Source of the DNA: Nitriliruptoraceae bacterium
GTDB lineage: Bacteria; Actinomycetota; Nitriliruptoria; Nitriliruptorales; Nitriliruptoraceae
Direction of reading: 5' to 3'
DNA length: 15,581 nucleotides
Assembly (NCBI GenBank): GCA_003554005.1
Contig: PWEU01000341.1
Span: 1 to 15,581 of the forward strand
The position numbers and the translations under genes are program-made. Within the stretch, counting starts at the first letter, position 1, and each line of letters opens with the position of its first letter. Positions 1 to 6,017 of this stretch are shown here, one piece after another. The notes beneath the pieces were generated by a model. That model did not search any database and had not been told where the DNA came from. It worked only from the letters and a program-made list of their open reading frames with translations.

Positions 1-57
1 ATGGACCCGGTCACCCTGGGCGCCCATGCGCCGCTGGCGCTGGAGGGGGGCGCGTGA
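1..57 (+). CDS. nuoB: NADH-quinone oxidoreductase subunit B, C-terminal tail (partial)
   Basis: An open frame runs in from the left edge and ends at TGA 55-57; the last 18 residues read MDPVTLGAHAPLALEGGA. Its stop overlaps the GTG start of nuoC in a GTGA junction. The identity rests on position alone: in complex I operons the gene directly before nuoC is nuoB, the subunit carrying cluster N2 that reduces quinone. None of the NuoB cysteine motif lies inside the window, so nothing here tests the function. The ATG at base 1 is probably an internal Met codon rather than a start, since an 18-residue gene is unlikely. Confidence 0.6.
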   Translation: MDPVTLGAHAPLALEGGA

Positions 58-1505
58 GCGAGGTCCTCGCCCACCAGGGTCGTGCGCTCACGCCGGAGGA
101 GACCGAGGAGCTGCTACGTGACCGCCTCGGCGAGCACGTCCAGCGTGCGGTCACCGAGTACGGCGTGTTCACGCTGTGGATCGCTCCCGAGGGGTGGCTC
201 GAGGCGGCGCGCCACTGCCGCGACGAGCGGCTCCTCGCCTACGACATGTTCGACTCGCTGTTCGGCATCGACGCCCGGGAGGACGGTTTCGACGTCGTCG
301 CGGTGCTGTACTCGACCTCGACCGGCAACCGGATCGCGTTGCGGGCCAGGTGCCCTGGTGGCCGCCAGGCCCCCTCGCTGCCCTCCATCGCCGAGGTGTA
401 CCGCGGGGCCGACTGGATGGAGCGCGAGACCTACGACATGTTCGGTGTCGACTTCACCGGGCACCCCGGGCTCGAGCCGCGCATCCTCACGGTGGAGAAC
501 TTCGAGGGGTGGCCGCTGCGCAAGGACTTCCACCTCGCGTCCCGGGTGGCCAAGCCCTGGCCCGGTGTCGCCGAGCCCGTCGAGCTGGACGAGGACGGCA
601 ACAAGATCGAGCGTGAGCGCTCGATCGGGGACGCGCCCGGCCCCTACGAGCTCGACAAGGCCATGGCTGAGCAGGCGAGGGTCGTGAACGCTCCGCCCGC
701 CCCCGCCGTCGAGGCCGAACCGGAACCGACGGAGGCCGCCACGGGCCAGCAGGAGGAGGTCGCGCCCTCCCCGGTCGCCGATGAGGGCGCCGCCGCCCCC
801 GACGCGGCGGCACCAGAGCAGGACCCCGCCGCTCGCGCCAAGGCCAAGGCCGAGGAGCGACGCAAGCGGCAGGCCGAGGCCCGGGCTGCCAAGGCCCAGG
901 CCCGTGCCGAGAAGGCCAAGCAAGCCCAGGCCGGTCCCGCAGCCGCCGAGGCTGCACCGACGGCTGAGGTGGAGCCCGAGGCGGAGGCGCCGGCGGCGAG
1001 CGAGGCTGCGCCGGAGCCGGTGGCCGAGCAGCCGGTGGGGCCTGAGGCGGCGTCCGAGGAGGATGGGGACGTCGATCCTCGGGTGGCGGCGCGACGCAAG
1101 CGGCAGGCTGAGGCGCGGGCGGCTCGGGCCAAGGCCCGGGCGGACAAGGCCGGGGGTGGGGCGGCACCGGCCGCACCGGCCGCACCGGCCGAGGAACCGA
1201 CGCCGACCAGCGAGGCCACACCAGCAGAGACCGCACCCACACCGGCCGCACCGGCAGAGGCCACCACCGAGGCTCCGACGGAAGCGGCCCCTGAGCCAGA
1301 GGCCCCTGAGCCAGCGGCCCCTGAGTCGACGGCCTCCGGGGCGCCGACCCCACCGGAGCAGCCCTCCTCCGACGACCCGGCCTCGGCGGCTCGGGCCAAG
1401 GCCGAGGCGCGGCGCAAGCGGCAGGCCGAAGCCCGGGCGGCTCGGGCCAAGGCGCGGGCGGAGAAGGAGCAACGGTCCGAGACGGACGGGGAGGGTGACG
1501 CGTGA
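54..1505 (+). CDS. nuoC: NADH-quinone oxidoreductase subunit C with long basic repeat tail
   Basis: Peripheral-arm subunit of complex I that packs against NuoD and NuoI. Residues 1-205 are a complete 30-kDa-subunit domain; the family signature lies at 122-160 (ERETYDMFGVDFTGHPGL, then EGWPLRKDF). The GTG start overlaps the preceding stop (GTGA) and has GGAGG at 42-46, 7 bases upstream. The protein is 483 residues, whereas NuoC is usually about 150-230. The extra 270 or so residues are low-complexity Ala/Glu/Pro sequence holding three basic units (residues 257-289, 341-366, 441-473), each starting with DP and containing RRKRQAEARA. These should be charged helices or coiled coil without a metal site. 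The reading frame is intact and runs into a GTGA overlap with nuoD, so the tail is real coding sequence. Its job is unknown; E. coli RnfC/RsxC has a superficially similar DPRKAA...ARAKARK repeat tail. Confidence 0.93.
   Translation: MSEVLAHQGRALTPEETEELLRDRLGEHVQRAVTEYGVFTLWIAPEGWLEAARHCRDERLLAYDMFDSLFGIDAREDGFDVVAVLYSTSTGNRIALRARCPGGRQAPSLPSIAEVYRGADWMERETYDMFGVDFTGHPGLEPRILTVENFEGWPLRKDFHLASRVAKPWPGVAEPVELDEDGNKIERERSIGDAPGPYELDKAMAEQARVVNAPPAPAVEAEPEPTEAATGQQEEVAPSPVADEGAAAPDAAAPEQDPAARAKAKAEERRKRQAEARAAKAQARAEKAKQAQAGPAAAEAAPTAEVEPEAEAPAASEAAPEPVAEQPVGPEAASEEDGDVDPRVAARRKRQAEARAARAKARADKAGGGAAPAAPAAPAEEPTPTSEATPAETAPTPAAPAEATTEAPTEAAPEPEAPEPAAPESTASGAPTPPEQPSSDDPASAARAKAEARRKRQAEARAARAKARAEKEQRSETDGEGDA
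822..1472 (+). repeat. Three basic 'DP..RRKRQAEARA' repeat units inside nuoC
   Basis: Units lie at bases 822-920, 1074-1151 and 1374-1472 (protein residues 257-289, 341-366, 441-473). Each begins with DP, contains RRKRQAEARA and continues with Ala alternating with Arg/Lys (ARAKARAEK type). They share the DNA core CGCAAGCGGCAGGC. Between them lie acidic Pro/Ala/Glu linkers that carry their own micro-repeats: three tandem copies of GCACCGGCC at 1164-1190 and three 15-base units (GCGGCCCCTGAGCCA type) at 1284-1328. The pattern suggests growth by internal duplication and slippage while the reading frame was kept. Confidence 0.9.
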
Positions 1506-2683
1506 GCGATCTCGACCTCCGACAGGAGTTCCTGGCCGGGACCGCACCCGGCGAGGACATCGCGGTCCAGCTCAGTGGCGACGGTCAGTTCCGTACGGCC
1601 GACATGTCGCTGTCCATCGGGCCGGCGCACCCGGCCACCCACGGCGTGTTCCGCATCGTGCTGGACCTCGACGGCGAACGGGGCCGCGAGGCCCGGCCCG
1701 TGATCGGGTACATGCACCGGGGCTTCGAGAAGCTCGCGGAGCACCGCGACTTCCGCCAGATCTTCGCGCTGGTCAACCGCCACGACTGGCTGTCGGGCTT
1801 CTCCAACGAGCTCGGCACCGCGCTCGCGGTCGAGAAGCTGATGGAGTTCGAGGTGCCCGATCGGGCCCAGTGGATCCGGATGCTGCTCGCCGAGTGGAAC
1901 CGGGTGCTCAACCACCTGATGTTCATCGGCTCCTACGCCCTGGAGCTCGGGGCCATCACCCCGATGTTCTACGCCTTCCGCGAGCGTGAGGACATCCAGC
2001 ACCTGCTCGAGTCCGCCACCGGCGGTCGGCTGCACTTCACCTACAACCAGGTCGGCGGCCTGAAGATCGACCTCCCCAAGGGCTTCCTGGCGGAGTCCAC
2101 GCAGGTGAGCTCGCTGGTGCGCTCACGGTTGCCGGACTACTTCGACCTGGTGCTCGGCAACGAGATCTTCCACGGACGGACCAAGGGGGTCGGTCCCCTG
2201 CCGATGGAGGTCGCGCTGTCGCTCGGGGTCAGCGGCCCGACCCTCCAGGCCCCGGGCCTGCCCGAGGATCCACGGGTCACCGAGCCCTACCTCAAGTACG
2301 GGGAGATCGACGTCGAGGTGCCCGTCGGTGAGAACGGCGACGCCTTCGACCGGTTCTACTGCCTGCTGCACCGGATCAGGGTGTCACTGGACATCATAGA
2401 TCAGATCCACGATCACATCCCCCCGGGTCCGGTCAACTCCAAGCTGCCGAAGATGGTCAAGGCCCCCGAGGGGGCGACCTACGTCCGCATCGAGAACCCG
2501 CTCGGCCAACTCGGCTACTGGCTGGAGTCCGACGGGGGGCGCACCCCCTGGCGGCTCAAGATGCGCACGCCGTCGTTCTCCAACGTCCAGGCGATCCCGT
2601 ACCTGATGCGGGGTCAGCTGATCCCGGACGCGGGGTCGATCCTGGGGTCCGTCTTCTTCGTGGTGGGGGATATCGACCGATGA
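1502..2683 (+). CDS. nuoD: NADH-quinone oxidoreductase subunit D (49-kDa quinone-site subunit)
   Basis: Hydrophilic complex I subunit that forms the quinone headgroup pocket with NuoB. The full length of 393 residues matches the family: HPATHG at 43-48, LAVEKLM at 108-114, the YNQVGGLKIDLP stretch at 181-192, and the C-terminal DGGRTPWRLKMRTPSF ending in VVGDIDR. The GTG start overlaps the nuoC stop (GTGA) with GGGGAGGG at 1488-1495. Against Thermus Nqo4 and the bovine 49-kDa protein, spacing is kept exactly from the pocket His (here H47) to the invariant Tyr (+49) and Asp (+52). Here those positions are W96 in NRHDWLSGF and E148 in YALELGA. Two of three headgroup residues are therefore changed, although the fold signature is intact. 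The next gene is nuoH, not nuoE. Confidence 0.95.
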   Translation: MSDLDLRQEFLAGTAPGEDIAVQLSGDGQFRTADMSLSIGPAHPATHGVFRIVLDLDGERGREARPVIGYMHRGFEKLAEHRDFRQIFALVNRHDWLSGFSNELGTALAVEKLMEFEVPDRAQWIRMLLAEWNRVLNHLMFIGSYALELGAITPMFYAFREREDIQHLLESATGGRLHFTYNQVGGLKIDLPKGFLAESTQVSSLVRSRLPDYFDLVLGNEIFHGRTKGVGPLPMEVALSLGVSGPTLQAPGLPEDPRVTEPYLKYGEIDVEVPVGENGDAFDRFYCLLHRIRVSLDIIDQIHDHIPPGPVNSKLPKMVKAPEGATYVRIENPLGQLGYWLESDGGRTPWRLKMRTPSFSNVQAIPYLMRGQLIPDAGSILGSVFFVVGDIDR

Positions 2684-3789
2684 TGCTGCTGGTCACCTCC
2701 GGTGTCGCGCCGTACCTCGCCCAGGCCGAGTCGATCCTGGACGTCGGCGACACGTTCATCGTGCCGCTGCTGCTCAAGCTCGCCTTCGTGCTGGGGATCT
2801 TCTTCGTGGGGCCGCTGGTGGCCGGCTACCTCGAGCACAAGGCGATGGGTCGGATGCAGCATCGGCGGGGGCCGGTCGAAGCCGGGCCCTTCGGTACCCT
2901 GCAGCTGGTCGCAGACGGGATCAAGTTCATCCAGAAGGAGGACCTGATCCCCTCGGCGGCCGACAAGTGGGTGTTCGCCATGGCGCCGGGGGTCGCCCTG
3001 GTGCCAGCGATGCTGGCGCTGCTGGTGATCCCCTTCGGCCCGGGGGTGTTCGCACTCGACCTCGAGCTCGGGCTGTTCTACGTGCTGGCCGCCAGTTCGG
3101 TCTCGGTGCTGGGTGTGCTCATGGGTGGCTGGTCCTCGGCCAACAAGTTCTCCCTGTTCGGTGGGTTGCGGGCCGGTGGCCAGCTGATCGCCTACGAGCT
3201 ACCGCTGATCCTGGCCGCGATCGCGGTGGCCGTCCAGGCCGGCACGCTGTCGCTGGTCGGCATCGTGGAGGCCCAGGCCGAGTTCATGCTGTTCGGCACC
3301 GGGATCAACCTGTGGTACGTGATCCCGCAGTTGCTCGGCTTCGGCATCTTCTTCGTGGCGGCGTTGGCCGAGCTCTCGCGGCCACCCTTCGACATGCCCA
3401 TCGGCGACTCGGAGCTGGTGTTCGGCTACATGACCGAGTACAGCGGCATCAAGTACGCGATGTACATGCTCACCGAGTACGCCGGCATGGTGACGATGTC
3501 GGCCCTGATGGTGGTGCTCTATCTCGGTGGTTGGCAGCTGCTCCCGGGCGTGCCACTCCCAGGGTGTGAAGCGGCCGGGGGCCTGTTCGACTGCGGCGTG
3601 ACCGGCACGCTGCTCGGCGTCGGCGTCATGCTCGGCAAGATCCTGCTGCTGGTGTTCGTGATGGTGTGGTTGAGGGTGGCGTACCCGCGCCTGCGCGAGG
3701 ACCAGCTACAGCGCATCGCATGGTTGGTGATGGTCCCACTCGCCCTCCTCAACCTCGCCCTCGTGACGATCGCCAAGGTGGTGTACTGA
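2680..3789 (+). CDS. nuoH: NADH-quinone oxidoreductase subunit H (ND1-like)
   Basis: Membrane subunit joining the quinone cavity to the proton-pumping arm; 369 residues with about eight hydrophobic helices, as usual for NuoH. Recognisable parts are LEHKAMGRMQ at 51-60, GPFGTLQLVADGIKFIQKED at 69-88, AYEL at 171-174, and the third cytoplasmic loop RPPFDMPIGDSELVFGYMTEYSG at 234-256. The start is one of two adjacent ATGs (2680 or 2683); 2680 gives an ATGA overlap with nuoD and sits 9 bases after GGGGGA. Oddities: the near-universal GPN is GPV (64-66), ERK is EHK, and in the loop the Glu that follows Pro (E. coli E216 by spacing from D213) is Ile241, while D238, D243, E245 and E253 keep acidic residues. 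The stop shares one base with the nuoI ATG (TGATG). Confidence 0.95.
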   Translation: MMLLVTSGVAPYLAQAESILDVGDTFIVPLLLKLAFVLGIFFVGPLVAGYLEHKAMGRMQHRRGPVEAGPFGTLQLVADGIKFIQKEDLIPSAADKWVFAMAPGVALVPAMLALLVIPFGPGVFALDLELGLFYVLAASSVSVLGVLMGGWSSANKFSLFGGLRAGGQLIAYELPLILAAIAVAVQAGTLSLVGIVEAQAEFMLFGTGINLWYVIPQLLGFGIFFVAALAELSRPPFDMPIGDSELVFGYMTEYSGIKYAMYMLTEYAGMVTMSALMVVLYLGGWQLLPGVPLPGCEAAGGLFDCGVTGTLLGVGVMLGKILLLVFVMVWLRVAYPRLREDQLQRIAWLVMVPLALLNLALVTIAKVVY

Positions 3790-5084
3790 TGGCTCCCTCC
3801 GCACCCCCCGGGATAGGGCTCCTCAAGGGTCTCGGGGTCACGATCAAGCACCTGTTCCAGCGCCCTTCGACGCTGATGTACCCCCATGAGCGGGACGTGC
3901 TCGCGCCGCGGACCCGCGGGGTCATCGCCTTGATGGACGAGAACTGCACGGTGTGCATGCTGTGCAGCCGGGAGTGCCCGGACTGGTGCATCTACATCGA
4001 GTCCCACAAGGAGACCGTCCCGCCGGCCAAGGAAGGCGGGCGCGCCCGTACCCGCAACGTCCTCGACCGGTTCGCGATCGACTTCTCGCTGTGCATGTAC
4101 TGCGGCATCTGCGTCGAGGTCTGTCCCTTCGACGCCCTGTGGTGGTCGCCGGAGTTCGAGTACTCCGAGTACGAGATGGGCTCGCTCCTGCACGAGATGG
4201 ACAAGCTGCGCGAGTGGGCGGACACCGTGCCGCCGCCACCACCCCTGGACGAGGGCGCGGTCCTGCCCGCCGAGGTCAGCGATGCGCTGGCCAAGGTGGA
4301 GAAGGAACGCGAGCTCGCCGCCGCCAAGGAGCTCGAGGCGAAGCAGGCCGCCGAAGCCCCGGCCGAGACGGCGGGTGACGCCCCGAAGAAGGGCAAAGCG
4401 GCCGAGCCGGAGATCCACGTCAAGGCCGGGGAGATCGACCAGGAGGCCTTCGATCGGTTGATCGCCGAGGGGAAGTCGGAGCGGATGGCGCGCTCCAAGG
4501 CGAAGGCGGCCTACGTCAAGAAGGAGAAGGCGCGGCTGCTCGCCGAGGCAGAGGCCGCCGGCGGTGACGCCGAGGCCGAGTCACCGGCCCCGAAGGCGGC
4601 CGAGGTCAAGGTCGATGCCGGGGAGATCGACCAGGAGACCTTCGATCGGTTGATCGCCGAGGGCAAGCCCGAGCGCATGGCACGTGCCAAGGCGAAGGCG
4701 GCCTACGTCAAGAAGGAGAAGGCGCGGCTACGCGCCGAAGCCGAGTCGGACACCGGCGAGGGCACCGGTGCCGACGAGCCGGCCGAGGTGCCGAGCGAGC
4801 TCGGCGCCTCCCCCGAGGCCGCCAGGCAGGCCCTCGACGCCGACGGCGCCGCTACCGACGACGATGCCGCGCCGGAGGTTGCCGCCGAGGCAGCGACCAC
4901 CGAAGCCCCCGCCGCCCGCAAGCTCGGTGACATCCACGTCGAGGGTGCGGGGGAGATCGACCAGGAGGTCTTCGACCAACTCGTCGCCGAGGGGAAGTCG
5001 GAGCGCATCGCGCGGGCCAAGGCGAAGGCCGCGTGGGTGAAGAAGCAGAAGCAGGCCAAGCTCGACGAGGAGGGCGGCGCATGA
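3789..5084 (+). CDS. nuoI: NADH-quinone oxidoreductase subunit I (2x[4Fe-4S]) with Lys-rich repeat tail
   Basis: The 8Fe ferredoxin subunit that passes electrons toward NuoB. Two 4Fe-4S motifs are complete: C53-x2-C56-x2-C59-x3-C63-P and C102-x2-C105-x2-C108-x3-C112-P; an extra Cys sits at 67. I start it at ATG 3789, which overlaps the nuoH stop by one base and has AAGGTGG 7 bases upstream; the frame is open further 5' but that stretch is inside nuoH and not ferredoxin-like. The protein is 431 residues against about 160-220 for the family. From about residue 150 it is charged and low-complexity, with a PPPPP run at 150-154, a Glu/Lys/Ala helix at 165-195, then three 37-residue Lys-rich units at 214-250, 278-314 and 388-424. 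It ends in an ATGA overlap with nuoJ. In an operon lacking nuoEFG, NuoI would be an exposed electron entry point; that is inference. Confidence 0.94.
   Translation: MAPSAPPGIGLLKGLGVTIKHLFQRPSTLMYPHERDVLAPRTRGVIALMDENCTVCMLCSRECPDWCIYIESHKETVPPAKEGGRARTRNVLDRFAIDFSLCMYCGICVEVCPFDALWWSPEFEYSEYEMGSLLHEMDKLREWADTVPPPPPLDEGAVLPAEVSDALAKVEKERELAAAKELEAKQAAEAPAETAGDAPKKGKAAEPEIHVKAGEIDQEAFDRLIAEGKSERMARSKAKAAYVKKEKARLLAEAEAAGGDAEAESPAPKAAEVKVDAGEIDQETFDRLIAEGKPERMARAKAKAAYVKKEKARLRAEAESDTGEGTGADEPAEVPSELGASPEAARQALDADGAATDDDAAPEVAAEAATTEAPAARKLGDIHVEGAGEIDQEVFDQLVAEGKSERIARAKAKAAWVKKQKQAKLDEEGGA
4428..5060 (+). repeat. Three 37-residue 'GEIDQE.FD.L.AEGK' repeat units inside nuoI
   Basis: Units occupy 4428-4538, 4620-4730 and 4950-5060. 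The consensus is GEIDQExFDxLxAEGK, then SER(M/I)ARxKAKAA(Y/W)VKK. Each is preceded by a short EIHVKA, EVKVDA or DIHVEGA strand-like segment, so the true period may be about 43 residues. Units 1 and 2 are nearly identical in DNA as well as protein, including the block AAGGCGAAGGCGGCCTACGT, which implies recent duplication; unit 3 has diverged (Trp for Tyr, VFDQLVAEGK). The linkers are acidic. The strict conservation of GEIDQE and AEGK-x-ER-x-AR argues for a small folded helical unit rather than plain disorder. Confidence 0.92.
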
Positions 5085-5698
5085 CCGGTCACGATCTGGT
5101 GTTCGTGGCCGTCGGCCTGCTCACGGCGGGGGGCGCGGTGTTCACCGTCACCTCGAAGAACCTGATGCACGCCGCCCTGTTCTTCGCGGTCACGCTCGGT
5201 GGCATCGCGGGAGTGTTCCTCACCTTGGCCGCCGACTTCCTCGCCCTGGTGCAGATCGTGGTCTACGTGGGTGCCGTCGCGGTGCTGTTCATGTTCGGTC
5301 TCATGCTCACCCGGGCGCCGATCGGTCGCGAGGCGCTGGACGGGCAGAACCGGGGCCTGGCCATGGCGGTCGCTGGCGGGCTGTTCGTGGTGCTGTCGAC
5401 GCTGGTGATCGGTGCTTTCGGTGACCTGCCCACGGCCGAGGTCACCGGGCCCCGCATCGACGACCTCGGGATCGCCATCTTCGCGGACTGGGTCCTGCCC
5501 TTCGAGGTGCTGTCCATGCTGCTGCTGGCGGCCCTGATCGGCGCGATCGTGCTGGCTCGTCGGGAGTCCGGTGAGTCCGGCGAGGAGCTGACGGTCACCC
5601 GGATCGAGATGGCACAGGACCGTGATCCCGAGGCGCTTGAACGGGAGCAGGCGGCGTTGACCAGTGGCAGCGGTGGCACCGGGGAGGAGCACGCATGA
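5081..5698 (+). CDS. nuoJ: NADH-quinone oxidoreductase subunit J (ND6-like)
   Basis: Small membrane subunit of complex I, 205 residues with about five hydrophobic helices. The conserved third-helix motif is present (ADFLALVQIVVYVGAVAVLF, residues 51-70; YVGAV at 62-66 is the pi-bulge helix that rotates during coupling). The start is ATG 5081, which overlaps the nuoI stop (ATGA) with AGGAGG at 5068-5073; the in-frame sequence further upstream belongs to the nuoI tail. The last 35 or so residues are polar and acidic (RRESGESGEELTVTR... to SGGTGEEHA), a cytoplasmic end of ordinary length for actinobacterial NuoJ. The stop overlaps nuoK by ATGA. Confidence 0.94.
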   Translation: MTGHDLVFVAVGLLTAGGAVFTVTSKNLMHAALFFAVTLGGIAGVFLTLAADFLALVQIVVYVGAVAVLFMFGLMLTRAPIGREALDGQNRGLAMAVAGGLFVVLSTLVIGAFGDLPTAEVTGPRIDDLGIAIFADWVLPFEVLSMLLLAALIGAIVLARRESGESGEELTVTRIEMAQDRDPEALEREQAALTSGSGGTGEEHA

Positions 5699-6006
5699 GC
5701 CCGATCGGTCCTCTGCTGCTGGCCGCGTTCCTGTTCTCCGCGGGCGTCTACGGCGTGATCGCCCGGCGCAACGCCGTGCTGGTGCTGATCAGCGTGGAGC
5801 TGATGCTCAACGCCGTGAACATCAACCTCGTGACCTTCCAGAACCTGCTGTTCCCGGGCGATCCGGCGGTGACCGGTCAGATGTTCGCCCTCTTCATCAT
5901 CGGGGTCGCTGCCGCCGAGGTCGGCGTCGGTCTGGCCATCGTCTTCAACATGTTCCGTAACCGCGCCTCGGTCGACGTCGACGACGCCGACCTGATGCGC
6001 TGGTAG
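5695..6006 (+). CDS. nuoK: NADH-quinone oxidoreductase subunit K (ND4L-like)
   Basis: Three-helix membrane subunit, 103 residues, the normal length. Both membrane glutamates needed for proton transfer are present: E35 in LISVELMLNAVN and E75 in GVAAAEVGVGLAI, matching E. coli E36 and E72. ATG 5695 overlaps the nuoJ stop (ATGA), with GGAGGAG at 5683-5689. It ends with TAG 11 bases before the nuoL start. The short C-terminus (RASVDVDDADLMRW) is hydrophilic. Nothing unusual is seen. Confidence 0.95.
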   Translation: MSPIGPLLLAAFLFSAGVYGVIARRNAVLVLISVELMLNAVNINLVTFQNLLFPGDPAVTGQMFALFIIGVAAAEVGVGLAIVFNMFRNRASVDVDDADLMRW

Positions 6007-6017
6007 GGGAGGCTCAC

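Noticed and set aside
822..1472. CRISPR or minisatellite interpretation of the nuoC and nuoI repeats
   Set aside because: The repeats are in frame, unevenly spaced, conserved mainly at protein level and lie inside intact genes with normal 5' domains.
114..1547. 477-residue minus-strand open frame opposite nuoC
   Set aside because: Product is Arg/Gly/Leu low complexity mirroring the Ala/Glu/Pro tail; nuoC has the family signature and operon coupling.
3666..3788. Upstream extension of nuoI into nuoH
   Set aside because: The added residues are a shadow of NuoH; ATG 3789 has TGATG coupling and a Shine-Dalgarno.
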